Shown here piece after piece: positions 44,080 to 55,679 of a stretch of 64,000 nucleotides of DNA. The stretch's first letter is position 1. Each line of letters begins with the position of its first letter. The notes under the pieces were generated by a model. That model was not told the origin of the DNA. It was given only the letters and a program-made list of their open reading frames with translations, and searched no databases. The DNA is from Pascua guehoae. Its lineage: Eukaryota > Basidiomycota > Tremellomycetes > Trichosporonales > Trichosporonaceae. Location: contig BCJX01000006.1 of assembly GCA_001600415.1 (NCBI GenBank), forward strand, positions 1,858,364 to 1,922,363. Direction: 5' to 3'. Made by a program: the position numbers and the translations under genes.

Positions 44080-46082
44080 ATGCACGCCATTGCGAGTCGA
44101 AGTGCCCTGCGCACGCTGTGCAGGACCGCCAGGTCCCGCCCACCATGTGTGCTAGCCGCACGCTTCAGCCTTGTGCCCCGCCTCTACTCGACGGCCACCC
44201 AGGCTTCCTCGCCAGAACCTTCGTTGGTGTCTTCCTCGGTGTCTGGTGCGGTATCGTCCTCGGGGACCGCGACAACAAATCCAGAACCAAAGACCACAAC
44301 TAGCGCACTGTCTACATCTGGCATTCCCGTTGCCTCTGCTACAGAGCACACCATTAACGCGGAGCCCGGGACAGCGTCCACAGCTTCTTCCCCAGAAGCG
44401 ACCGAGGCGCCGTCTGAGGAGCGAAGAGTGGCTCCCACACCACCGTCAACGGACGCTTGGGAGGTAAGCTTGACGTCCAAAGAGTTTTAGCTTACGCCAG
44501 CGCGCGGGAATAAACCCGTCTGTTGCTGAACGGCTCGTCTCGCTCTACCCCGATGCTGCGGCGCCGACGCCAGCGCAGCGCGCCTTCCTCCTCGCGACGC
44601 TGCGCGGTGACGTTGATGTCTACTTGAAGGACTATATGGGCCGTGGAAAGTGAGTTGTTTTCAGCGGACTATCAACTCACACGCAGAACGTTTTCGCTTG
44701 TTCTCGCCGCCATCACCCTCGCGCTGCGGGGGAAACGCGCCGTGCTGCTCTTCCCGACACCACACCTGGTGCAGCAAGTGTCGGACCTGCTGGCGGAGCT
44801 GTCTCCCGAGGAAGGACTGCACGACGTGGTGACTCCCGAGGGTGCAGACTGGACTGCACGGCTGCTCGTGTCCACGCCAAAGGCCCTTCTCGCGGCGGAC
44901 CCGCCGGCACTCAAAGTGACGCACATCCTCCTTGACGAGCCGGACACGATGCTCGGTCCTCTCCCACGGAAACACGTCAAGAAGCACCAGCTGAGCTACC
45001 AGCCGATCAATGTGCACCCCCCGCCCGTGGTGGGCGTGCTCAACCGACTGCTGGGGATCAAGACTGGCCGCGATGGCTGGATGGACTTTTCGGGGCGGAA
45101 CAACGCACACACCGTGTGGGCGAGCGCGACGCTCAACCCTGCTGTGCGGCGGTTTGTGTACGGGCGCGGCTGGGTGCGGTCCGCAGGCGGTAAGGGTGTC
45201 GTGGATCTGAATTTCACCGCGGACGCGAGCGAACGGCAGCGGTCGGTGCGTGCGGGGCTGGACGCGATTGCGATCCAGGCCGCCGTGCCGAGCTCGAGGG
45301 CTGTGGTGGGCAAGCCGCTGCACTATGCGTTTAGTGTCGACGCCCGGGGTGATATTCATCCCCTACCCACCGTGCGGATGCACCGGTACGACATTGAGAC
45401 GGGCAACGTCATGGCCGCGGGCGACGGGGTCAAGAAGGACCGCACGACGGCGCCCTCGACCGTGCCAACGACGGTCATTGAGGCCCTCGCGTTCCTCCAC
45501 ACCAGCTCGCCGCCACCACCGGGGACGTACGCCGTCGTCCTGCCCCCCGGGACCTCGCCCCTCCGCGCCGTCGCAGAGGAGCTCGCGGCACTTGGCATCC
45601 CGACCGCCCCTCTCGTCCCCGAGGCGCTGGCCGGCGGCGTCCCCATCCCCGACACCGTGGATGGCGTCGCGCCCGTCCTCCTCTCGTCCCGCGCCGCCAT
45701 GCCAGGTCTCCACCTGCCCGCCCTCCACACCGTCTACCTCTTGAACGGCCTCGATCTCTCAGGCCTCACGCGCACACAGCGTAAACAGAACGGCGCCGAG
45801 GCCCGCGAGACTTACTATTCCATCGTCGCGGGTCGTATGGGACGTATGGGAACCAATGTCGTGGGCATCCCCGGACATCCCCAGCGGGTCATCAGCCTCA
45901 CCGAGCTCGCGAGCGATGAGGAGGCCGGCATGCAGGACCTCTTTGCGGGTGTACGGAGTGGGGGTAAGCCCCAGTTTGCGTTGAGTGAGTGGAAGGGGCC
46001 GTTGGATGTGCGTGCTCTGAGCGGAGGCCGAGCTGGCGGAGAGCCGGCCCCAGAGCCGGCCCCAGAGTCGGCCCTCGAGTAG
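44080..46082 (+). CDS. divergent mitochondrial DEAD-box-like RNA helicase, Mrh4-type
   Basis: Exons 44080-44463, 44501-44649, 44687-46082; 642 residues, with two 37-nt introns. The N-terminus is a plausible mitochondrial presequence (MHAIASRSALRTLCRTARSR), followed by a Ser/Thr/Pro-rich linker to residue 128. Helicase motifs are present but degenerate: Q motif (PTPAQ, Q154), Walker A DYMGRGKT (K178) instead of AxTGSGKT, STPKALL for motif Ib, DEPD at 261-264 for DEAD, SAT in WASATLN, and GRMGRMG for motif VI. This spacing fits the mitochondrial Mrh4 group, which assists large-subunit assembly in yeast. ATPase activity is plausible but not certain. The C-terminus has a short PAPEPAPE repeat. 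Confidence 0.75.
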
Positions 46083-46655
46083 ATGGGTTCGGGGAGTGAT
46101 TGAATGTGATGGTCTCGAAGGAAAGGAGGGGAGGACACAGGTGTGAGGACGCCAGTGTCGGGCAAGCATTATTCATCTGTAATCTACCACCATGCATATG
46201 CATACCACTCTGCAACCGTGTTCATTGTTGGACTTGGTGTGCGATAGGTGATGCGGCGTGCACGCGATTGTGGCACGTCCCAGGTGAGGGTACAGCAGCC
46301 TACAGCAGCCTATCCCGCACACACAAAAGGCCACAATAAACTGCATCACGATCCACGCCCACGATCATAGGCACCATCCACCACGCCTGTCCCTAGCAGT
46401 CTCGCAAGAAGAAGCACGCACAGTAAAATCAAAACGATCTGTTGCACATGTTGTGCCACCCGGAGGCTTGTCTGCTGCGACAATTCTCCCTGTTTTGTGT
46501 ACACGACACCTGTATGTCTAATACTATACTATACGTCTCCAACGCGCATTAGAACAGTACGCACCCTCGGAAACACGGGGTCAACGACTCATGTGGCCAT
46601 GGTACACAATACAATGCATCCCCCCCCCCTATAATTTCTATCATACCCCACACAC
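46083..46655. other. convergent intergenic region
   Basis: 573 bases between the helicase stop and the DUF1275 stop. No gene seen; a C run occurs at 46621-46629. Confidence 0.45.
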
Positions 46656-47676
46656 CTACTGCTTCTCCTTGACGGCCTGGTACTCCCCCCTCGCCAGCCC
46701 AATCATGACCGCCACAGCCGCCTTGAGCCCCGTCGCGACGACGACCACAACCCAGCTCGCCGAGTACCGATGCATGGCAGCCCCCAAAAAGCTGCCCCCA
46801 ATCATCGCGCCCACATAGTAGATGCGCCTGTTCCGGGGACCCGCCTTTGGATTCCCCCAGCCGGCAAACAGATAGTGGTCGGCGACAAAGTCGACAAACG
46901 CCGACGTCATGGGGGCGGTGGGCAGTTCCTGGCAGCTGCTCTGGCGGGCCATGACGACCTGGGCGCCGCTCATGCCCGCAAAGAGGAAGATGATGACCCA
47001 GTCGTGTTTTTCGCCCAAGGACGTGCTGCGCGGGCCGGCGGGGGAGAGGAGGATGGCGGAGAGGGCGAGCATGGCGACTTGGGCGAGGGTGGAGAAGAGG
47101 AGCCAGGCGCGGCGGCGGACACCTGGAGGTTAGGGCGTGGGTTGGATGGGGGAGGGTGTGTGTGTTGGGGGAGGGAGGGGGGGTGGGGGGGTAGGGTGGG
47201 AGACAAGGAGGGAGACTATGTTGGGTTTTGTGTGTACATGTACATGCGTGCGTGCGCGTATACACAGACTGAGCCGGGTACTCTTGCCAAAGCCAACCAG
47301 GCATGTGATACTACTGCCCAACATTGCCGTGCCCGAGACAATTTCCAGTCTCACACACCCCTCCGTCCCGCTTCCACCCGTCTTCCCCCCCCCGTCCACT
47401 CCCTCTTCCCAACTACAAGCAGACTCACCAAACCAATGGCCCATGTGCCCAAACGCAAACGCAAACCCGATAAAGCCCGCAAAGCTCACCCCCGTGAGCA
47501 AGAGGAGGACGCTCGCCTTGGCCACCGTCCCCACCGCGGTGAGCGTGAGGAGGATGGCGTTACCGGTCTGGTTGGACGCAAATGTCGAAAAGTCGGCATA
47601 CGTCGTGGCGTCGAGGATGCTGCGGGGTTAGTGGGAGGCCTAGGAGCGAGAAAAAAAGGGGGGGGGGGGGGGGTGT

Positions 47677-47749
<73 letters not shown>

Positions 47750-48688
47750 GAAAGGGGGGGGGGGGGGGGGGGGGGGGGGATTGTTTGTACAGAGGAATGG
47801 ACGGTGGTCGGCTAGGCCCCCGGGAACGACAAGAGGGCTGCAACGGGGACAAGACATCCCAACAGCCCACCCTCCGCCCCCCTGCCATACTCTGCACCCC
47901 ACACACACGACTCACCCCGCAGAAAGCGCCTGGATGACGAGGGCCGGCACGAGCGCCATGGTCGCGACGTCCTCGCGCGCCCACTCGTCCCAGTCGTGCG
48001 CCGACCACGTGCTCCGCCTCCGGTCCAGGGCCGGGATACGCCCTTCCTCCACGAGGCCTGGGTCTAGTTGTTGTTGCTGTGGCTGTTCTCTGCGTCCTTG
48101 TGCGAGTTCGAGTTTGAGTTCGCGTTGGTGTTCCAGTTCGCGCTCGAGCTTGTGCCCGTCGGCGCCGTTGGGATGGGCTATCTGTGGGGCGTTGGGGGCG
48201 GCGGGCGAGTCTGGCGCGGCACGCCACTTTTCGCACGGGGGGCTGGCGGTGAGGGTGCGCGTTGTTGGGCTGTATAGACTGTCGCGCTCGGGGGGTGGGG
48301 GCAGGACGTGGCCGTCGTCGTGGCCGTGGTGGTCGTGGTGGTCGTGGTCATGATCGTAGTCGTAGTTGGGGTCGCCGTGCGGTGCGATGGTGGACATGCG
48401 CCGCGGTGCTGTGGCTTCGGCCGAGTGCTCTGCGCCCTCTGCGTCCACTGCGTCCTCGGCGTCCTCTTGCGGAGGGGTGGGACACGAGCACTCGCGGTTG
48501 GGCGAGGGCTCGCGGCGCTCCTCGGATGTGCGGGACAGACTCCGGCGGGCGCGGGCGACGAGCGATGGGCGGCGTGGGCGCGAGGCGCGCGACGACGACG
48601 AGGCGGCAGACGACGTCGAGAGGCGGCGGATGGGCGCGCAGTCGTCGCACATGTGGTCGTCGGACATGGGATCGGGCATGGTGGTCAT
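46656..48688 (-). CDS. DUF1275 (YoaK-type) membrane protein with long disordered N-terminus
   Basis: Exons (minus) 47916-48688, 47429-47619, 46656-47122; 476 residues. The first 240 residues are hydrophilic with a DYDHDHDHHDHHGHDDGH stretch that could bind metal ions, and a Gln/Glu-rich coiled part. The DUF1275 domain begins at the exon 1 end (LVPALVIQALSAG) and carries the signature GILDATTYADFSTFASNQTG, followed by several membrane helices (VAKASVLLLLTGVSFAGFIG, VAMLALSAILL, WVIIFLFAGMSGAQ) and the LPTAPMTSAFVDF block. Function of the family is unknown. The in-frame ATG at 48688 was chosen because the frame upstream has no ATG. The first intron holds the G tract at 47658-47779. Confidence 0.85.
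47658..47779. repeat. near-pure G tract of about 120 nt
   Basis: Almost uninterrupted G on the + strand (C on the coding strand) broken only by TGT near 47674-47676 and AGAAA near 47749-47753. It lies in the first intron of the DUF1275 gene. The length may be inexact because such tracts sequence poorly. Confidence 0.95.
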
Positions 48689-49720
48689 GGTCGGCGTGGT
48701 GGGTGTGAGAATGTTTATTTGAGGCCAACGGTGTCGTGGTAACAACAAAGTTGAGCTGTTGCTGGTGCTTGTTACGTCCGGTTCGTTCGTGGTTGTGGGG
48801 GTTACAGCTTGTCAAAGTCAAGGCACAGTTGCCAGCAGTTAATAAGGACGACGAGAACGACAAAACCCTCTTGTACTCTGCGCGATTCCTATCTGCATAT
48901 CGGGAACCCGTTCTGCGCGTGTAGTTCGGCATGTTCCAGACGTGTTCCGATGCATTGTTCGTAGATGGGCACCCTGGCCGACGCCGACGATTCCCAAAAT
49001 GCAGACTGGCCAGAGCTGGGCGCCCTTGGCCGATCCTTCACGTGACAGGCTCCACTGCCCGCTAGCCCGAGGAGCGGAGGATCCACTGGGCGCGGAGAGG
49101 TGGCCAAGACTTTATTCTGGACCGATAATCTGGAAGATTGAGGGGCGGGATATTCCAATCATAATCTGTGGTTCCCAATCCAATTCGTGCACTTTTTCAA
49201 GGCGCAACAGCCGAGGTTACTCACCGCCACTCGGCATATCCGCCGCTTCAACAACCGCCCCCAAAGGGCTAAAATGGATGGCAACCACGTGGTAAGACCC
49301 TGAGAGTGTCGTACGTGACGTCATTTGCTAGTGGGGGGTTGGTGGGGGTTGGTGGAGGGAACGGAATTGGCCGTTGGGGTCTGCGTCCGCCTTCCCCGAC
49401 GCCGTCCACGTGCGGTGGCCCTGTAGCCTGCAACAAGTATCGCCGACGACAACGTCGAGCATGCAGGGGCAAATAGCATGTACGCTTTATCATCACCGAC
49501 TGTGAGGGAGCAGCGGTCGCGGTTCACGTCGGTCCCGCTCGGTTCTGTGGCGTGGGATGCGTAAGTGATGGTGAGCGGGGAGTGTCCGCAATTCGGCAAC
49601 GCATCTAGCCGACAAGAGGTCAGTGGTGTAAGTTGCCAACTATTACTTGCCATTCCTCTTACCGCCTTGACCCCACTCATTCAACACTCAAACACTCACC
49701 ACTCGCCATCCATACCAACC
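48689..49720. other. divergent intergenic region
   Basis: About 1 kb between divergent DUF1275 and GST genes. CACGTG sites occur near 49286 and 49408. No gene seen. Confidence 0.5.
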
Positions 49721-50960
49721 ATGCCTGCTTCCCAGCCCCCGATCGTGCTCCACTTCTTCGCCGTGCCGGACACGCGCGCCCTCCGTCTCTTCTGGCTCTT
49801 CGAGGTATGCTGTCGCCCTCCCAATCGAGGCCTTGGCGCCGAGTCCGCGGGAGGAGACCAGATGCCAGATGCTAATGGCAGGAACTCGGCCTCAAGTACA
49901 CCGCCGTCGCGCACCTGCCCAAGAACGGCGGCGTGCCCCCGAGCTTCAGGGGGATCACCCCGCTCGGCAAGGTGAGCCTCTGGGTCGGGGAATGGGCAGA
50001 CGGTGTGCCAGCCACACGGCCGCGAACACTGTCCGCACCTTTTCTCCCTCATTTCCTCCACAACCTCTCCCACTAACCCCAGTCCCCCGTGGCCATCATC
50101 GACGGCGAGATGCGCACCGAGTCGGGCTCGATTATCCACGAGCTCATCGCCGAGCACCCTATGCCGGGCCTCGAATCGACCCTCTCGGCCACATCGCACT
50201 TTTGGTCGCTCTTCTCCGAGGGCTCGCTCTCGCTCCACCTCCAGCCTGTGCGCGTCCTGTCCAGCGCCGTCGAGGGGCTCTCCAGGCGGCCCAACCTCAC
50301 CGACGACGAGCGCAAGGGACTCAAAATGGCCGCCGACTGGCTCGACAAGGGGTGGTCCCGGAGGAATGTCGTCCCCATGCTCGAGCGCGTCGAGACGTTC
50401 TTGCAGGGGAGCAGGTGGTTTACGGGCGGCGAGGATATTGGCGAGGGAGATGTGAGTGGAGTTTGGGTTGGAATGGGAAGGGGCGAGGGAGGGGGCGGGG
50501 GTGGTTGATTGGAGATATACGAGGCGGTGGGCGTACCTCCACACGACGGCAATGTGCGTTGCGATGGGGCCACGAAGGTGCCGATTTGCCTCCACAAGGT
50601 CGCGTGACGCGACCGTCCAAGGCGACAGTGATGCTGCACGTCCATTCTCGCACCGCAACACCAGTGGATGTTGGCGACCCGAGCACCAAGCTCCCTCCTC
50701 CGACCGCCATGGTCCTCCCGCGCCCTTTCCTCGTGTCTTCTCACAAACACACGAACACACACACTAACACACAGTTCATGATGTCCTACCTGCTCTACAC
50801 GCTGACGTACGGCCTCGGGAAGGGCCAGTACCCCATCGGCCCCGCGACGACGGCGTGGGTAGACCGCGTCTGCGCGCGCCCCGCGTGGCAGGCTGGAGTC
50901 AAGCGTGAACGCGAGGCCATTGCGGAGGCCAAGCAGGCCGCCAAGGGGGCCAAGCTGTAG
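49721..50960 (+). CDS. glutathione S-transferase-like protein
   Basis: Exons 49721-49804, 49882-49971, 50083-50451, 50775-50960; 242 residues. A thioredoxin-like N-terminal domain (IVLHFFAVPDTRALRLFWLF, ELGLKYTAVAHLPK, TPLGKSPVAIIDG) includes the cis-Pro (SPVA) and the TESGSIIHELIAE motif with the conserved Glu-Ser that holds glutathione's gamma-glutamyl group. A helical C-terminal domain follows (WSLFSEGSLSLHL, WFTGGEDIGEGD, FMMSYLLYTL, ending in WVDRVCARPAW). Closest in layout to fungal Gtt1-type GSTs. Likely cytosolic or ER-associated detoxification; substrate unknown. Confidence 0.88.
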
Positions 50961-52048
50961 GCTGTAGGACTCGGGAAAAATCGAGGCAGAGAGAGGGGAA
51001 AAGATGGGATGATCGTGTAGGTCGTTGTGATGAGTGGTGCAAGTGGCCGATGGTTTGAGCCACAGCCACACGGCGCCCAAACGATTCGCCGGCAGCTGAG
51101 CGGACCGTGAAACAGATAATTAATTGAGGCAAGTGAAGGATGTAACATTGACACGACCTGTTCATACAGAGGGAAACGTTCTAGCGCGACGGTGTAGCAG
51201 CTGTCAAGGATGGCACTGATGGCAAAATGTCAAAAACGTTGTCACCGTGGTGGTGTATTGCGTGCTCGGCGTCGAATCATGTTGATGGCACGTTCTGCGC
51301 GTGGTAGCATCGTGCCTGATTGCACGTGGTTGCCACGGCTTGCCCATGTGGCCTCGCATTGCGCAGCAATGATATGCCGATGGCTTGGCATTGCACCGAG
51401 CACCTGGCCGCTATTGTCTCAAGGTGGGGAGTACGGCCGCCAAACGGCCGCGCAGACTGTTCTGATCCGTATATCGTCACAGGTCACTCACCTGCATGCG
51501 GCTCGCGTCGGCGTCCCAACCAATAACAACTGTTCAAGGATCGATGCCGGCGGCGACCGGCGACAACCGCGGCGATATCCGAATGGTTTTGGAAACCGCA
51601 TGCTCCATGAAGGGGTTTGGGGTGCCCCACGGTGCACCAGGATAAACTTGGCAGTACAATGGTGTTCAGTCCATGTTGCATTGTGTCTTCTGATGTGTCC
51701 GCCTCGATACAAGACCCTTGGGGTTCCAAGCCCGTTAACGAGTGCTGGAATGCAAACGAGCTCGTTGCGCCTCCCGAGGTCCGGCGGCAGGCGCAAAGGC
51801 ACGAGGTCGACGGACTGGCGTCGGGGCTGGCTTGGCCGCGGCGGAACCGAGCGCCATGTTCGGTTAGATGCCCACTGTGGCTTGGTCGAGCATGTCCACT
51901 TGCAATAATGTTGTGTCGCTGTTCTCGGTAGGCATTTGTTTACCATGTCCATAAAAGGTGACAGTGGCAACTGTGCTTGAAGCTAGACCCGCATTCTACG
52001 GCAACTGTGCTACTTGCGTCCTCGAGCCCCCTCACCAACTCTAGCATC
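50961..52048. other. intergenic region
   Basis: 1.1 kb between the GST gene and the DUF2804 gene, same strand. Open frames are unconvincing. GTGGTTGCC/TTGGCATTG-like words recur around 51320-51400. Confidence 0.4.
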
Positions 52049-53065
52049 ATGACCGTCGAGACCTTGCCCCCTACCGAGCTCACGTCGCCGGTCGCCTTGG
52101 CCACGCCCGAGGGCACATTCAACGCTGCGTCGCACGGCTGGGCACGCCAACCACTTGTCGACACGACGCGTATCGACGGGACGCAGTTTGTGGGACGCAA
52201 CCGGCGATGGGAGTACTGGTGCGTGCTCACGCCGAGCCACTATATGGCGTTCAGCCTTGCGTCGCTCGACTTTACGCATGTCTTTTCGGTCTGGATTCTG
52301 GACCGGGCGACCAACGAGCAGATCAACCATGTGTCGCGGTGCGACAAGTCTGGGGTGGTCCTTCCGAGCAATGTCGAGGATGGGCCTGCGCAGGGGCGCG
52401 ATCCCGAGGGCAAGGCGTCAATCGACATTGACCAGGAAGAGGGCGGGACGCGTCTGCGCGTCACGATCCCGGGTGCGTCGTGGGACGTCTTTGCCGCGCT
52501 GCCCGACAAGCACGAGCGGCTCGCCGTCGTCGTGCCCTGGGACAATGAGACGTTCCAGTACACGGTCAAGGACGTCAGTCGCCCCGCAACGGGTACCCTC
52601 ACCATTGGCGACGTCACGACCACCCTCACCCCGGGCGAGTCGTGGGCCATTCTCGACCATGGACGCGGCCGCTGGCCCGCAGACGTCCACTGGAACTGGG
52701 GCGCCGGGTCCGGACGCTCCAAGGACGGTCGCGTCATCGGCCTCCAGGGCGGCGACAAGTGGACGGACGGTACCGGGTCGACGGAAAACTCGTTCCTCCT
52801 CGGCACACGCCTCTACAAGCTCGGCAAAGTAACGTGGGAGTACGACACGGACGACTACATGAAGCCGTGGCGCATCCACGGCGGAGGCCTCGACGCCACG
52901 CTCACATGCACGTACAACAAGACGACACGCATCGATACCGAACGCTACAGGAACAGCACCGACCAGGTGTTTGGGACCTGGAAGGGCACGTTTGATACCG
53001 GCGACGAGGTGGTCGAGTTTGACGGCGTCGATGGGTTTGCAGAGGACGTCTTTAGGAAGTGGTGA
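52049..53065 (+). CDS. DUF2804 family protein
   Basis: Single exon, 338 residues; the only long intronless gene in the window. Matches DUF2804, a family in bacteria and fungi of unknown function: RRWEYWCVLTPSHYMAFSLA, TVKDVSRPATGTL, ILDHGRGRWPADVHWNWGAG and the C-terminal VFGTWKGTFDTGDEV are typical. It has no signal peptide or membrane helix. The beta-rich sequence suggests a lipocalin-like or sugar-hydrolase-like barrel, but no function is assigned. The ATG at 52049 is used; a TTG-initiated upstream extension of the frame is ignored. Absence of introns in an intron-dense region could indicate transfer from bacteria or a retrocopy. Confidence 0.85.
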   Translation: MTVETLPPTELTSPVALATPEGTFNAASHGWARQPLVDTTRIDGTQFVGRNRRWEYWCVLTPSHYMAFSLASLDFTHVFSVWILDRATNEQINHVSRCDKSGVVLPSNVEDGPAQGRDPEGKASIDIDQEEGGTRLRVTIPGASWDVFAALPDKHERLAVVVPWDNETFQYTVKDVSRPATGTLTIGDVTTTLTPGESWAILDHGRGRWPADVHWNWGAGSGRSKDGRVIGLQGGDKWTDGTGSTENSFLLGTRLYKLGKVTWEYDTDDYMKPWRIHGGGLDATLTCTYNKTTRIDTERYRNSTDQVFGTWKGTFDTGDEVVEFDGVDGFAEDVFRKW

Positions 53066-54381
53066 GAGCGGCTACGTTGGTAACATGTAATGCATAAGAT
53101 CCCTCGTGAGAAATGCAGCGTTCAGATTCGCCCAAGCTTGTCAGTTGTTGGGGTTGTCAGGTTTGTATAAATGACATCAATGAGGACAGGCGGCTCCACA
53201 CCCATCTTTCCCAACGTCGCGTCGTGATCCAGCGATGTGCACATCTTTCAAATCATGGATCGCAGCTGCGACAACGGCGACAGACCGGATAGTACAACAG
53301 AGTGCGGCAATAAGCCTGTGCGGCTAGGATCATGCAGTTGCTTGAAGCGGGACGACGTTCAACGTTATGGCTTGGCTCTTGTGGCAGGTCCAGGGGGGGC
53401 GGTTGCGCGCGTGTTGACATGGCAACGGCGTGGCTGAGATTCTGCTTTCTGCCTTGCGAGCTCCCGCACACATGCACTGCTGAGCGCAGCTGAGATCTCG
53501 TAACGCCTCCTTGCCCGTGTGGTACGCCAGTGGTGTGACTGGGAAGCGCTCACCAACCGGGGACAGTCCTGAGGGATACGCCGCTGACCGAGACGGGACT
53601 AGGACTAGTGCCACTTTTATAATCTAATCGCTTACGAATATCGTCGTGAGACGGCTACAATGTCGTAGATCTACGGCAGTCCCCTCAACCTACCCTTCTG
53701 AAGGTTTAAAGTTGGTACCGTTGGAGGCCGACCATCGGTGAATGCAGTAGTGTCCGCCCCAGAATCTGGGGTAGAACATGGGGGAGCGCAGTCGGCACTG
53801 CCCCGTTGCACCACTGGCCGCGGCGTAGCCATTCCTCGCTTCCTCGCCCATCTCCGAAGCGTGCGCAGCGAGCGCAGCGAGCGCAGCACGCGCGCAGCAG
53901 CCACGCCGGATGGACGCGCTGCAAAGCCAACACAAGTGCCGAGCGATCGCGAGGGGTGGGCTCACGAGCAGCAGATGGGATGGGGTTCCGAGGTGTACGA
54001 GACAGCTGGCAGGCTGTGCACGCTAAACAGGGAATGGAAGGCCACGCAAGGGACACGTGACGATGATTTTCGAACAGATGAACACACGGAACACGACTAT
54101 TTCTCTCTTGGCTCTCTTGGCATTGGTCCGTCATGACGTATGTATCCCGACTATGCCGAGCCTCACTCTGTTGGGCAACCCAACTGTAAAAGATAACACA
54201 AACGACGCCGAGGTCTGACTCATGGCAGTGGCAACAACGGTATATAGGAACAAGACGACTTGTCTCTCGAGATTCCACAATCCCTAGTTACATTCACCAA
54301 GACAAAAACCCTCTTGCGATCCCCCCCCTCCACCACACCACACCCACTCCCACACGATCCAAAAGCTCTACCCGCGTGGAC
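53066..54381. other. intergenic region
   Basis: 1.3 kb with no supported gene. An AGCGCAGCG-type repeat occurs at about 53868-53895. A CACGTG site near 54055 lies about 330 bases before the next gene. Confidence 0.4.
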
Positions 54382-55427
54382 ATGCTGTCACTCCTCGTCG
54401 CCATCTGTGCCGCCAGCCAACTCGCCATGGCCGCTGCGCAGAGCTCGCAAAACCGCAACCTCACCAACCACGTCACGCGCTTCTCGTTCCTGTCGCCTGG
54501 TGTCGACTACTCGCCCGCGGGCGAGTGGTCGTCTGGCAACCTGAACGGCGCGTACAACCAGTCTGGGAGCATTAGCATCGGCGCGCTCACGACCGGCATC
54601 ACGTTTGATCTCAAGGCCGACTGTGTCTACTTCCTGATCAACGGGACAAAGGCCGACGAGATGGACAATGTCAAGGTCGAGACCAACGAGACGACGACGA
54701 CCATCGAGGGCCTCACGTACGGATGGTACAACTTTACCGCCGTCACGAGCGGCAATGCTGCGTTTAGGGGCGCGTCGCTGCGGCCCATTACTGTGCTGGA
54801 ACCGTGAGTCGCGACGTTCTTATACTGCTGTGCAGTTAGCAGTTACACTGTATATCCTGTGGGCGCTCACCACGCAGGACAATCTACAACTCTACCAACA
54901 TCGACGAGCTTCCCATCACCTTTGACGGCAACTGGAGTGCGTATACCACCTCGCCAGATGTGCATCTCAACTGACCCTGCCCAGCGACAGACGGCCGCAT
55001 TGGGTCATCCACCCCCGGCTCGCGCCTCAACATCACCGTCCCCCGCCACACGACGACGCTCCAGCTCACCGCCGACGGACCGTCGGGCGCGTACGCCCCC
55101 TTCCGCATCACCGTCACGCCTCCGCCGCCGCGCACGCCGGCCAACCAGACATTCACGCCGTCGCTGAGCATGAACCGCATCCAGGCGCTCATTCTCCACG
55201 TCAACGTGCTCATCTACACGGTCCACCTGTCGCCCAGCGAGCAGTACACCATCGAGCTCGAGGTCCTCGATGACAAGACGCCGTGGGGCACAAAGGCCCA
55301 GTTCTACTTCCACAACGTGTGGACGTTCCAGTCGTGAGGACGGCGGCTGGTATCCCAGCTCTGTGTGTGTGATGACGCGGGGCTGACGCGCAGGTCACTC
55401 CTCAACAACACGGGTGTTCCCTTCTAA
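54382..55427 (+). CDS. secreted N-glycosylated protein of unknown function
   Basis: Exons 54382-54803, 54878-54936, 54985-55333, 55394-55427; 287 residues. Signal peptide MLSLLVAICAASQLAMAAAQ. The mature part is beta-rich with many N-x-S/T sites (NQSGS, NGTK, NETTTT, NFTAV, NSTNI, NITV). I recognise no family; it looks like a jelly-roll or Ig-like surface protein. The last intron (55334-55393) could be skipped in favour of an immediate TGA, but its branch site and acceptor are canonical. A neighbouring gene, at 58881, also encodes a small secreted beta-rich protein. Confidence 0.7.
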
Positions 55428-55679
55428 AGGCTAAACCGTCCCGTAACGTCATCCAACACTCGTGGTATGTGGCGCTCCTCGGACACCGTACAGGCACCTG
55501 TATGGAACCGAACCCGCCACGTAGTTTGGACGTTTTTGCCTCGAGACCGGGACAAATTAAGCTTGGCTGGACGAGGACGAGTTGTACATGTGCTAGATGG
55601 CGACACCACCGAGTATATACTCGTGATATGAATATAATAATATGATAAACACAAAGTGACGTGACCAGACAGAGCAAAA

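Noticed and set aside
46770..48353. 527-codon plus-strand frame with poly-Gly
   Set aside because: Antisense to the DUF1275 gene; the poly-Gly is simply the G tract read in frame.
49000..49310. short frames between DUF1275 and GST genes
   Set aside because: No family, no splice partners; more likely promoter/UTR.
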